From assembly GCF_020382885.2 (NCBI RefSeq), contig NC_058504.1, forward strand, positions 8,732,519 to 8,796,518: DNA of 64,000 bases, read 5' to 3'. Below the pieces are notes generated by a model. It was not told where the DNA came from. It ran no database searches and worked only from the letters and a program-made list of their open reading frames with translations. Origin of the DNA: Scatophagus argus (Eukaryota > Chordata > Actinopteri > Scatophagidae). The position numbers and the translations under genes are program-made. Below are positions 1 to 12,646 of the stretch, in pieces (within the stretch, counting starts at the first letter, position 1; each line of letters begins with the position of its first letter).

Positions 1-558
1 GTTAAAACAAGACACTGTAAATATATTACCTGCTAAACATCAGCGTTGTCATTGTGAGAATGTTGGCATGCCAACATTTGCATTTAAGTCAAAACACCAC
101 AAAGCACAGCCTCACAGAGCTGCCAGCATTTTTAGACTGCATAGAGACTGCAGCAGGACAATAATCCCCTACACTGAATATGAATGTCAAACATGGAAGT
201 CCAAACCCTCAAATTAAAGCTAAATGCACTTTACTGACTTGACAGTGAAACCAAATTGCCATTTTGTACATTTGATTTACTAAAATAATAATAATGATAC
301 CAGACTCACTTGACACCCATAATTATTGTTTTATTTCAACTTCCACGTGTTAAATACTCAGAGACCATACTGTAAATCATACAACTCATAATATATTAAC
401 CAGAAAAGGCCTCGGGTATAAACAAATCTAAACTGTGAAATGGTTTGGCTGTTTAGCAGAGAGACTTTGACCACTATAAACACTGTCGAGTTGAGGAAGA
501 AAAGATATGACGGCAGTTAAAGAGGGAATGAGGTATGCTGCTGTGTCATGCCGGGACT

Positions 559-560
<2 letters not shown>

Positions 561-589
<29 letters not shown>
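561..589. repeat. GT microsatellite
   Basis: Uninterrupted GT dinucleotide run in the downstream intron of zdhhc9. A CA run follows at about 752-772. Confidence 0.9.
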
Positions 590-592
<3 letters not shown>

Positions 593-1106
593 GAGGACAC
601 AGATGAACCACTGTTCACAATGACTGAGCGCTTATTTCTTGACTGAGCCTCCACTGTCTCCTCACATGCAGACTGAGTCTACGCATTCCTCAGTCATTAG
701 AAGCCAAATTGCTGTTATTCTACGTGGTTAAGAGAGGAGACGTTTACACATACACACACACACACACACACACGCACACTTCAAAGTGCCTTCAAAATTC
801 AAAGCACATGCCATAAAAAAAACAAAAAAACAAAACAAAACAGATTTTAGCCCATATTCTTCTTAGTCAAACATTTATTTATGGAGCTATAATAATTTAA
901 ATTATTTAATCACTGTCACAAATGAATGCGGAGGCTTCAGTAACAAATCTTCACGTCAGCGAGCTATTTTTCCTACAAGACTTTGTTCACCTTTCTATTT
1001 CAGAGAAAACTGAAATAAACCAACTTCAATGAGCTGCCGTCTTACTTTGAAAAGCCTTTGTCTGAACACCATGAGAACTGCGGGCAGATCAGAACAGACT
1101 TCTTAC

Positions 1107-4032
1107 CGACGCAGTTGTCACAGATGCTGCAGTGAGATGCTCGAGGTGGTCGGAAGATCTTGCAGGTGTAGCAGTACTTGAGCTTGACAATCTGGTTGTT
1201 GATCTGAACGTTGCGGATTCGTGGTGGGGGACGCTGCCCTGCGGGGACGTTCCCATTGGCAGCCTCTGAGGAAACAAAAAAGAACAAAACACAGCAGTCG
1301 TGAGTAGGTGCTAGCAATCTTGGTCACACAAGGAATGATTCTTAAAGGTGTTGTTATCCAACTGCAATCTAATACCAGCAACTCCACAAAAATCACAAAT
1401 TAACACCCCTGACAGTGTTTTCACAAATAATCTGCATTATAAGCTCACTGCATTGCTTTCTCCTACCGTACATTTCTTAAACAGGCAATCGAGCAATGTC
1501 ATATTCAGTGACAAGGATAAGAAGAAAAAATAAGACGTAAATCTTGACGGCTGAACCTTGAAGATGTCAGTAAATGACGACGTTGGCTCGATACAGCATC
1601 GTTGATTGGATTTATGTGTAATCACTGCTGAGCTGTTAATATTATTTATTAGCAGCACTATAATGCAGAGCCCTGCTCCACTGGGGTATCAACTAACCTT
1701 TCTCACCCTGACATATTTCACAGTCTTATCTTTTGTTCCTCCAGACACCAGCTAAATAAAACCGTCATGCATTCACTTTTCTGGGCACTCCAGATTTTTC
1801 TGGTGATGTTGCAGTGCAGCAGCCCAAAGGTTCAAGAGGCTGGCTAATGACCAGAGGGCTGCTGGGTGGAATCTCTCAGGAGAGAAGCTGTTAGAGAGAA
1901 ATCTACCATTATCATGCTGCATTGGAAAGGCCCGAACGTGGAGTTAATGATAAAGAGCAAGCATGCTGCTCTGACTTTCTGGGGATAAATTAAGATAAAA
2001 AAAAATGTGGTATTGGGAAAATTAAATCTTGGCTGGAGGGAGTGTTATGGGTAAAGGAAATATTCCACATGAGCTAAACTGCATATCATTTGTATAAACC
2101 TCTCTATGGACATTCTCTGTTATGTAAAACAAAACAGTTTATCCATAAATAAATCAGTGAAACTTGCATGTTCACAAGTTCCTGCCAGAACCAACCAACA
2201 TACATCTACAGACAAAATGAATGAATTTCATTTATCTGACAGCACAAAATGTTCTGCACAATGAAGCTACAGGATGTAAGATTAGTGGCTTTCAGAGAAA
2301 ACCAGTGTAGAATAAATTAATGGGTCATAACTCACTAGAAATGATGCCACTCCCTCGGGTAGCGAAGCTCTGTCTGCTGGTGGTGTTATATATTCCAAGA
2401 GGATGCCTCTCCTCATATTAGCATTCCCCCTTGGGACTAGTCGCTAACAGGCTGAGGGCACAGAGCTGCGAGGCAGTGGCTGCTTCATCAACATGCCTGC
2501 CTCAGCCTCAGAATGAGATTAAACATCCATACCTGCCTTCTCCATTGGCTGGTATCTGTATGAATACTCACACTCACCAAACACATTAAAAAAAAAACAT
2601 AATGTAGGAGAGCCATAAGTGTTGGAGGTTATCAGCTAAGTGCTTCATTTAAAGTGTTGCAGCCACGTGGCCCTTGTCAGCATTTAAGTGATGAATGTCT
2701 TGCTATTTTGGGAGGTTTGCTGAGATGTGGAAGGTTAAAAAAAAAAATGAAATGAAATCAAAATAGGAAGTCATAAGACTGAAAATAGGCAATCTACACT
2801 AATTATACATATATTCACAAGGCATTTTAATTTTAGGTGAAAATCTAATCATGATGTTCATCTGGTGGTTGAATCTAAAAACAGAGGTCCTACATACCTT
2901 ACAAACGAATAAGTATAAGTTAGACTTACTAGCTGTTAAATGTTTGTGTGAATCGATTTGATATTTAAGCTAGAGTTGCATTCAAGGCACAGTCTTGAAG
3001 TCTACACAATGTAGAGTTTGCACAAATATTTGTCATATTATAATATTTCACTCTCCTGCATACAATGTCTCCTCTGCTTTTGCCTTTGTTTGATATAACT
3101 GTGTATTAACTTCTTTTACTATCTTTGGGTTTTAGACTCGTACAGACTTTCATTTCATCATCGTTTCATTTCATCATTTTTTGACAAGTTAGACTTTGAT
3201 AACAGTGGAGAAACCTGCAAAAAAAACAAAACAAACTAAACAAAAAAAAAATAGACTTTCAAAGTATGAAACCGAAAAAATCCCAACCCACCCCTTCAGG
3301 CCTCCATCCTAAACAACCCTCTCAAAAAAAAAAAAAAAAAAAAAAAATCACACACTGTCTGACTGCCCCATAGCTCATATTAACACAAGAAAAACATCCT
3401 TCACAGACATACCTCAGTCCGAGGAAAAGCTACCAGCGTGGCACTTGCTGCGCACTGCTGTGGGCGTGTGCTTTGTGCTAACATTACTGAGTTGGCTGCT
3501 GCCGTAGCTCCTCGCTCGTTCCTCAGCTCAGGTGCTGTGTACTGCGAGTGACCCCCGCTAACTGTTTCCAACTACCTCATGTCTCATTCACATGTAAGAA
3601 AACAGCACTCACAGCTGTCAAGCAGCGTTGGGGAAACTGTGGCTGCACTTTCGCTGCCATTCTTGTGCAAACAGTTGAATGAAATGACAGGTAACATGAT
3701 AACGGCGACATACACCGAATATATTTTCGACAAATCGACACATTTATCAGTTACAAAAATAATCAGTTCAAGCTCAGTTCACATAAATAACGGCAGGAGC
3801 TACACATTGTTCGCCTGGGTCATCACGGACAGAGCTGGTCAGAACACAGAGCCATTGTCATCCAGTGGCATGAGTCACAGTCATGATGAGAAAAGCACTG
3901 GCTGCCAGTTAATCCATTCTCAGAAGACCAAAGACCTCCTCCTCTTGCATGTGCTGAAACCTATGCCTTAGTGAGAGAGAGAGGCGACGGCTGAAGGACA
4001 TGGCGAACGAGGGAGTGTATGCGTGTGCGTGT

Positions 4033-4075
<43 letters not shown>

Positions 4076-7000
4076 GGGGGGGCATGCTAAGGATGCAGGG
4101 CTGGCTGGTGCACAGATATTGCAGTATAAATGCTTATTCTTACAGACACAAAAAGAGGGCCTGAATAGCCCAGGGAGGGTCCATTTGTCCTCTTGCTGAC
4201 CTAATATTTGATTGGATATAGATAAGGGATTTGTGCCTGGGGGCATTATCAGCTGCACCTAATAGCTATGCATACCTCAAGGACAGGAAGTGGACTGCAC
4301 TCACATTGGAAGAGACAAGACTACTTCAAACTCCTGCTGCAGATCTGAGCTTTGTTACTGATGGTGCAGGAAAGCTGACGGCACTGGCCTGGCTTTACTC
4401 TTTTCTGCTTTTATCTGCAGTTAATTGATATTTACTCCAACCACTTTCACAGATGTTATCGTATGCAAAAATATGATAGAGAAAAACATTCTTCAGATTC
4501 ACGCAGCCATTGCATGTTTCTATTTCCAGTAAAATTCCCAAGGACACAGTGTTCCATGCAAACACAGAACTGACTTTCTGACCAAATAATGAACCCAAGA
4601 CCAATACTCTGAATACCCTTTTAGCTCCCTCCTTGCTCTCTATCAGTTCCTGAGCAGGTGTGCCATGGATGTTTAGAACATCTTTTTCTGAAAATGGCTG
4701 CCTGTTGTGGCCGAAATGAGCGATAAGAACTCACCAATTTCCATTTCGATGAATGTAGCCTCCTCTGGAAGGGCCCGGGGCAGCACCCCAGGATCACTGA
4801 AGCTGGTCCTCAGTAACATGGCCATGACAAAGAGGAAAAGCAGGACAGCAAAAACTGGAATAGCAGGAGACAAATGGACAGCCAGGTACGGACATCTGTA
4901 ATAAAACAAAACAAAGGCAAAGATCTAGTTTAAAAACAGGTAATGTCTCAGAAAGGTGAAGAGGTGAAACTTTTTTTGTTGCTTAATGATAAGCTGTCGA
5001 GCAACATTTTCTGCCTGCAGATACTCTAGCAGATAAAACAGAACTACTACTGAAACACTTTTTGTGTCTTGCGTGGTCATGATTTCAGCCACAGTACTTG
5101 CTGCTTTTCTTTGTTTTATATTACTGCAAACAAATATATGAAATTTTGTACCGTTGGTTGGACAGAACATTTAATCTGAATCAACCTCACATCGCAGCAG
5201 CACCTGAAGAAAGTCAACAACGTGAACAGAAACAAGTTGAGCCCTCTCAACAAGAACACGTGTGGAGAGGGCACAGCACAACAACATACATGTTCTCAAC
5301 TGTGTGTTCTGACCATAAGGTTATGAACCATGAGAGCTTCCCTTTCTCTGGACAGTGCCAAAGTCATGGCACTGAATAAACAACAATATGCCGCACTTTC
5401 TTCACCCACTGGAGTGTTGACACATTAGCATTAGATTAGAGCCAGTAGGGCTCCTCCACCAAAAAGGCCTGCTGCTCAGTGCAATAACAGACGTGAGCTG
5501 CAGAGCCGAGTGTTGCGACGGAAAAAAAGCAGCAGCAGCAGTAGCAGCAAAGGCTTCTGCATGCAGTTATTAATAGTTAAACTGTGCCTCGTCTCCCTCT
5601 CATGCAACCAGGATCATATTTTCATAATGCAGCCCTGATGTTGCACTATAGGACTGGAAAGAGCCATATACTGTACAAAACCAACCTCTGAACAGCATGT
5701 CATGCGTAAAGTTTTCCCACACACACATGCTCTGCTTTTTTGAGATGAACAAAATTACAGGGTTCATTTGTGTGAAACAGAATATCAAATATGGACAGCA
5801 GTCATTTATTTGAATCACTTAGCAGCTAAAACGCAGCATACACAGTTACATAAACGAGTGCCACCAGACCAGATTTGCACATAAACTAATAGCCAATAGT
5901 TTATTTAAATACAGCCAACACGCATGTCTGTGTGTCAAAATACACGCACATTAAAAAAAACAAACAAACAAACAAACAAACAAAAAAAACACTACCAGTC
6001 AGCACCACGTGGCAGAAAAGTCCACTCGTTCAGTCACAGCATGATGAACCAGGTATATCAACATACCTGAGCTGTGCCGTGCCAGCAACACACAACACCT
6101 GCTGGACTGGTCTGAGCAGTTCCCCTGCAGTGCCTTTTTCCCACACTAATGGAAACTAGGAGCAGAGATTAAATCAATAGAAATTTCCACTGGACCAGGC
6201 CTTTGAAGTATGTTTGGCCCATTTGTTAGTGTGCAGACAGCAGAGAAAAGCCAATGGATTCAGACTGTGGGGGAGCAGTCTGTCGATGAAGTGTAATTCC
6301 CGTAATGATGACTGGTAGGTATTCGAGGCGCGCTCCATCATCGCTTCCCATCAAGCCTCCACGTCCTTCCTGGATGTGACCATTTCCTCTGTTGAGGAGC
6401 AGGGTGGTGCCGGCACGGTGACCCCACGTGCTCATCAGAGACAGCCAAAAAAACTGGACTTAATCAGGTCCTATGTCCATGTAGGGGAATTGTTTTCAGC
6501 GAGGCAATCAATCAGACTGCCAAACGACATGGCATGCCACTTTTCAACATCTCCATCTCACGTCCGAGTGGTATAATTCTCCTCATTTAACTCGTCAACA
6601 TCAACCTAAATATATGAAAATAATACAATCTATAATATTAAAACATTTAACATTGAGGCCATTTTGCCTGCATAAGCTACAACATTTCTTTTATATTACA
6701 AGAAAATTTTGGTGACAAAACTACTGTAATCTCATGATCTCACTTAAAGCTTTCAATACATGACTTTAACATTTTTGACAGCTTTATTACTACTTTTACT
6801 TAAGGAAGGGATCTGAATATTTCTCCCAGATCAACGCCTGTATGTTTAAGAATGTGAAGCAAATCATTCCAATCAAGTTTGCCTAAATCACACTTAATTT
6901 TAGCACTACAACTGCCAGTCCAGAGATGGCCTGCTTCATATGTGAGGGATATGTTTACTGTAACCTTGCTTTGACCATGAAATCAAAGCCACACCACAAA

Positions 7001-7225
7001 AACAAATTTTTATTATACTTCAGATTATAAGGCTCAAAGTTCTTGGAATAATGAAAACAGTTTAATGTTTAATAATGGGATGCCATCAACTGAAAAACCT
7101 GCTGTCAGCTGGCTATTAAGTCAATAATGACATTAAACATATAAATACAATTACACAGGGTTACATAAGAGATAGAGATAAGCTACCTACAGTGCTGCTT
7201 ATTCTGCATGGAAAGTGTGAGGTTC

Positions 7226-7289
<64 letters not shown>

Positions 7290-10200
7290 AGCATTAGATG
7301 CATTAGGGTGTGTCTGCTGCAGACTTTGATCCAGAGGATTTCCCCTCTTAACCAAGGATGACATGAGCTCAAATATGAGAAGTTTCTAAAATGGGGAAAT
7401 CGCTGAATTAAAATCACATTAGTTTCTCAGCAGCAAAACCACTGAACCGAGGATTAATACGTCACCATGTCAAGCCATGGTTAGTGACGACATTTTACCT
7501 TTGTCGAACATTTCAAGCCCTTCCTTTATTAAAACTTAACAGTTGTAAGCGCTTGCAGATCTGCATGAGTCATACTACAAATGAATTATGCACTTAGTGT
7601 GCAGGCAGGTCCACAGTGGGCCTCAGTAACAGCCCTCATCACACAAACATCTGTAAACTGTGACTATGTCTAGTTTCTTGGGCACTGCTGAGAAAAAAAC
7701 AAAACAAAAGCTCACTAGTCACTAACCACTTGCCCTCTCGTCTTTTTCACACACAGACTGAAAACAACTCTGTTACCAAACTAGGCAAAAGTTCTGACTC
7801 GGGGAGGATTTCATGCCTCTGCAATCCTCCTGCAGCAGAAATCTCAGACAATTTTTTCCTTTTTTCTCCAGTTTGGGCCTCTCATGCATTACATTTGAGC
7901 CACAGGGCTAAGTATCCCTTCTTTAAAAATAAATAGCTGGTGATATTTGTAAAAATCCAGAAGGTAATTTAGCACCTCTGAAGCTTCTGAACATGTTCTG
8001 AATATGCTAAAGGTATTTCTAGAAGTCTTTTCGTTTCAGTCTTTGTTTCCAATCCTCAGTGTTTTCCATTTTAAGGGCTGCCCACACAACCATAACGATA
8101 ACTACATGAGCATCCACGCTGATGGACGATAACGTTTGATGGACAGCGCAGAGAACTGAGCAGAGTTAGGAAAAGCAAACCACAAGATTCTTCGCCGATG
8201 AGGGCAGTATGAAGAATTCAGTTTTGAGCATAATCAAGTGTTATTCAGTAACCTTCTAGGTTAAAAATTGCCGGTTTAATTATGTTTTTTCTTTTATTCA
8301 GAAAATATAATGCTCAGCTGTATGACTGGAGTGCAATGGTAAACTAGGGGTATCTCAGACCTCTCACTGGACTACAAAAATCTGACCAGAAACGTCCTTC
8401 TAAATTCTTTGGAATCCAATGTATGAGTAATTTTTAGCTGGAATCTGTTGCCCAGTTTCAGTCAGTCCACCTCGTTATGCAACAAATAAATACCATATGA
8501 GAGAAATGAGACATGAACTCCAGGGTCATGGTCCTTTCACTAGGATTAAAGCTAGGATTACAGATGTTGCGTCACAGAATACTCGCTAAGCGAAATAAAA
8601 GATAATTACAAATTTGATGATTTATTTTCAGCCACATGAAAAAACAATACTAGCGATTTAATAGCAAGATAAAGATGGGAGAGCCTCTATTTCAAACCAA
8701 ATAGACAAAGATAAAGTGAGGAAACATGTGAAATGTGCCTTCTTATATGGCACAGGATGTGGGCAAAAAATATCACTTCACCCTCCTTCCAGGGAAGCTT
8801 CTAGAGAACAAAGCCTGTAGATCACTGTTACTGTAAGTGGAGCATGTACTCTGGATGGGACATAAATCATGTTATTTCTCTTTTAGCTGGCCCGGTAGCT
8901 GCTTCCTGATTAGCTAACAGGGAGACAGGGTGGGGTTAGATGCTGAGGGAGGCTGTCAGATACAGGACCCTCTATGACTGCAGCTGCTAGCTCGCCAGAC
9001 TCAACCCTGCACTTCTCAGTGCATCTTCCCATTTTATGAATCCAACTACAGGACGGGTGGACAGGACAGGACAGGACACGCTTCTACACTGCAGCTATAT
9101 GTAAGGATGTGGACGGAGCACACAGGCCCAACAGAGGGAAAGCGTCAGCCTTACTGCATGCACATATGCTTCTCTGGCCTCGTAGCTCAGCGTCCTGGGG
9201 TGGACAGACAGATGACACACCGTCCTTGTGTTCCAGTCTCTTGCTCCTTCATCCAAGCTCCATATGCGGCTATTCACATGAACATGTGCGTGCATGCATG
9301 CACACCAGACACACATTTACACAAATACATAAATGGGAACCAGACCAGTGAACATCCAACTGTGAGGAAGGCTTTTGCAGATACATACACGTTATGTAAA
9401 ATCCCATTTAAAAAGACGAGATCAATGGATAATAAAGGGGCACAAAACTAATAGGGTAAGGACATAGAGTCCTCAAATTGATTGTACCTGTAAATGGAAA
9501 AATAGACTGGGCCACCTCTTCAGGAAATCATTTGTTACGTTGGTCGGAACAGGTTTTTCCATTTGTGTAATGGACTGCAATTTAGCACAAATTAAAGCAC
9601 AGAGAAGCCTCCCTGCACAGTGCGCCGGTGGCTGGCGATAAAAGTGAAACGTCTGCTCGGCTGATGTTGGATATGAGCCAGTCCAAGAACAGGACACCGT
9701 CCACAGCTCACAGCTAAACCTCATGACAACATGTGAGGACTGAATCTTCCAAAACAAAACAAAACAAACAAAAAAAAACAACCGACAAAAAGCGCGATAA
9801 CAGAATGATGAACTGCAACACAAAAGCTTTGATTTTTAAAATTAGATTATAATGATGCAGTGTCATGCAGATTACGTTGTACAGTTTTTAAATCAATCCC
9901 AAACCTTTTACAAATACAGTTTTTGACAAATTATGGTCACCGTGTTGTGTTTTGGAACAATCTGTGCTGTTAACTTACACTAACACGACTTAGAGCCTAC
10001 AGCCACGCTAACGGCTCTGTGAGGCTGAGAGCTATGAGCTAACATCAGCACGGTAGGTATAATATTTACAATGTTTAACATCTTAGTTTAATGTGTGAGC
10101 ATGTTTACATTCGCCAGTTAGCACGAAACACAAAGTACATTTGATCTGATAACCTGATGCTGGCAAAATTTAGTTGCGCCAAATTTCATAGCAATCCATC

Positions 10201-12646
10201 TAATAATCGAAGGCAGAATAAACAGGATGTTCATAACAAATAATGTATAGACTCATAAAAAAATAATCCCTCTCATTCATCACTAAAGACCCATTTGGCG
10301 TGTGTGTGTGTGTTTGCACAGGAAGGCTGACCAACACACACACACACACAGTCACGCTGCCACTGTGGATAAAAATGGCATAATTTCCTGCTTCTTCTCA
10401 AAGTAGTAATAAAGCTGTCTTCTGTGAATTATTGAAATGATCTGAACTGAATACTTTGGATTTTAGACTGTTGCCAAATAAACAATTTTAATTCTTTAAC
10501 ATTTACATAAAACCAATTCATTGATCGAACGAGAAAACAACCTGCAAATGAATCAATGATAAAAATAGTTGTTAATGCAGCCCTAATCGTAGCTGATGTT
10601 CAGTTCTACAATATTCACTCAAAGAAAGACTGCATGTATTGGTTTTTTTTTTAAGTATTCTATTAAACATAATTTCAAATGGGTAGTTTGCGGATGCATT
10701 AAACCACAGAGCCCTTTCGCACGAGGCAATTACTCTATCAGGGCTTTAAATCAGATATGTATCAACATGCCGTCTAATGGCGAGTTTGAAAATTACCCCC
10801 ACGTTGTCTAGGTCCAATCTCCACGTTAATATCCACCCCCTCTGAGAGATAATTCTGTTCTGCTGTAATATGAACATAGTATGCTAACAACCCCCTAGCC
10901 ATTAGTCACCGCAATGCCTCCTCTGGGCTCGGGATATTCAGTGTGAGCAGTATCATCTCTCCCTCTTTGCTCTGAACCAAACAACAGCTCCTTCTGTCTG
11001 GACTCCAAGGAAGCAGGAGGCCATTAAAGTACATAACGGATAGAGATGGGAAGGGCCTGACACTATGTGAGAGCAGATACTTCACTTCTCTGCTATGCTC
11101 CAAATCCATTTGGCCTGGTAGCTGCGCACACACCCACAATCAAGAGAGGTTACTGTGTTACAGCACAGCATATTGTGCTACATCATTGTGCCCGATATGT
11201 CAGGCAAGAAAAGAGAGGAGGTGCAACCGACCGACAGAAACGAGTGCAATCTGAATGAGAAGCGGCAGGCTTTGATGACGATCATTCAAACTTGTGTTCT
11301 TCAGTTTTGAAACGATAATCTGCGGAGCCTTAACTGCCTTTACATGCTGCATCCGAGCTGACTGGCAGCGTTTGCGGTGCTAACGAGTCCACTGGGTTGT
11401 GCGAGTAGTGGGTTGAGACAGGACTGCTGAGGCACCAGGAATCAGCAGCTTTCCTTTCTTAAACCAGAGGAAAAGCTGGACAGCCAGGGTTATTAAATAT
11501 TTATCACCACAGTATGTGGTCAATCATAAACCTTTTCTCTGACAGGGTATAAATTCTGAGCAGCAAAACACACTCTGTGCTGTGTCTGTGAGGTTACCAG
11601 AACAGAAATTCTTGGTAATCCTTGGGTATAAATGAAGGCAATACAAGAGGTTGTAGATCAGCTTGCACAATTCAGCTCGCACTGATTCAAAATAAACAAA
11701 TAAATCATCTTTAAGTATATTTTAGAAGCTTGCAAACATCCAATACCAGTAAAATCTTATCTTTCACACATCAAATACAAACATCAGACAGAGTTGAAAT
11801 TGAACTGAAACAACCAAAAGAGATTATTTTCATAATTTATGCAAAAATTAAAAATTCCAGATATTTGTTGGTTCAAGATTATCAAATGTGAGGATTTCAT
11901 GACGTTCTTTGTCATGACAGTAACCCAAATATTTGGGGTTTTGGGTGGTTTGGTGGACAAAAGAAGCAATTTCAATGCATCATTTTGAGCTTGAGTTAAT
12001 TATAATAATAAGCATTTTAACTGATGCCTGACATTTCACTGACAACCATCAATCACTGCTGAAAAACATCCTTAGATTGCCCTAAAGTGCTGCAGGGCTG
12101 CAACAGTTGTTTTCATTAACACATAATCTACATTTTCTTAACTAACCCGATTCATGTTTGAGCTATAACAGGTTAGAATAATGGTGAAAAATATCTCAGG
12201 TTCCCACTGGCCAGGGTGACATCTTCCAAACAGTCTAAAACCAAGATTTAGTTTACGATCGTGGGAGAAAAAAGGAAACCAAGAACTATTCAGCGTGCTC
12301 ATCTATCAAAAGTTGACCCATGTGGGATGAGTTTTCTCACTTGACATCCTGCCAGCTATAGAAATTATTGTGGATTTTAAGATTAGGAACAAGAGTGACC
12401 AAAAGTGACTTAAGAACACTTTCTAAATCAGATCACAATAATTCTGATTCCCAAGAAGAGCCAGACGGAGGAGATGACTTACTCGAAAGCGAAGAAGAGA
12501 GAGCAGGTCCCGACGATGAGGAACAGGGTCAGGTAGAAGACTCCTTTCTGCCGGGCCATCATCACCCGCCCGTCGCAGCAGAAAGTGTTTTTACCCGGGA
12601 GCTTCTCCCATTTCCGCACCTTTCGTGTTATCATGACCGCCGACAT
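1107..12646 (-). CDS. zdhhc9: zdhhc9, palmitoyltransferase ZDHHC9, coding exons 1-3 (gene continues left of window)
   Basis: Golgi DHHC S-acyltransferase; the mammalian enzyme pairs with GOLGA7 to palmitoylate HRAS/NRAS. Coding exons read downward: 12483-12646 (ATG at 12646), 4735-4895 and 1107-1265; the phases join (GA|A, G|AG). Exon 1 encodes an N-terminus rich in basic residues with [19 protein letters not shown], then transmembrane helix 1 ([20 protein letters not shown]). Exon 2 holds helix 2 and the conserved [11 protein letters not shown] segment. Exon 3 holds the first half of the cysteine-rich zinc domain ([20 protein letters not shown]). The DHHC catalytic motif should be in the next exon, which is not in the window, so activity cannot be judged. 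The exon 1 text fits ZDHHC9 better than ZDHHC14/18. Introns are 7.6 kb (4896-12482) and 3.5 kb (1266-4734), holding microsatellites and old repeats only. Confidence 0.93.
3324..3347. repeat. poly-A tract
   Basis: Homopolymer A run of about 24 in zdhhc9 intron 2. No flanking retroelement body could be recognised, so it is called simple sequence. Confidence 0.85.
4021..4074. repeat. GT microsatellite (imperfect start)
   Basis: GT-rich run of about 54 bases, interrupted near its left end, in zdhhc9 intron 2 about 660 bases from exon 2. It creates a meaningless Thr-His reading frame on the minus strand. Confidence 0.9.
5950..5982. repeat. CAAA tetranucleotide repeat
   Basis: Tandem CAAA units inside an A-rich stretch in zdhhc9 intron 1. 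Confidence 0.8.
7231..7287. repeat. long GT microsatellite
   Basis: About 28 uninterrupted GT units in zdhhc9 intron 1, the longest clean dinucleotide run in the window. Confidence 0.92.
9965..10265. repeat. dispersed repeat copy (common acanthomorph family)
   Basis: The stretch carries a recognisable word series: gagcctacagccacgcta, ggctctgtgaggctgag, a gctaacatcagca block, a tttaccatcttagttta-like block, gttagcac..aaacacaaagtac, and near its end aaatttcatagcaatccatc. I remember this series from many spiny-rayed fish genomes, usually as a several-hundred-base interspersed repeat. The copy is diverged and sits in zdhhc9 intron 1. I cannot name its class. Confidence 0.55.
10300..10350. repeat. 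paired TG and CA microsatellites
   Basis: A TG run (10300-10313) and a CA run (10333-10350) face each other across about 20 bases, so the transcript could fold into a TG/CA stem. It lies in zdhhc9 intron 1. Confidence 0.75.
10430..10590. repeat. diverged copy of the ATTAATC/GCAGCCCT dispersed repeat family (family B)
   Basis: The segment ends with atcaatgataaaaatagttgt..atgcagccct, the typical end of a very common fish repeat whose ends carry GATTAATC words next to GCAGC(C/T)CT. Related copies are listed near 12.1, 23.8, 38.46, 42 and 43.3 kb. The family is recognised from memory and its class is not established. Confidence 0.5.
12095..12260. repeat. family B dispersed repeat, partial copy
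   Basis: It begins with gggctgcaac followed by ttttcattaac and ataatctac, and later carries gggtgacatcttccaaacag and tctaaaaccaagattta. These match in order the start and middle of family B. It lies about 220 bases from zdhhc9 exon 1. Confidence 0.55.

Noticed and set aside
3579-3971. 130-codon plus-strand open frame
   Set aside because: It lies in zdhhc9 intron 2, has no recognisable domain, compositionally looks like intron sequence and has no splice or start context supporting a gene.
8040-8160. A gcatccacgctgatggacga word suggesting an internal hairpin or repeat
   Set aside because: The self-complementary part is short, and I could not match the stretch confidently to a remembered repeat family.
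9107-9451. 114-codon open frame with overlapping frames on both strands
   Set aside because: Cys/His-rich translation of CA- and ATG-rich intron sequence; no family resemblance and open in several frames at once, as expected for low-complexity DNA.
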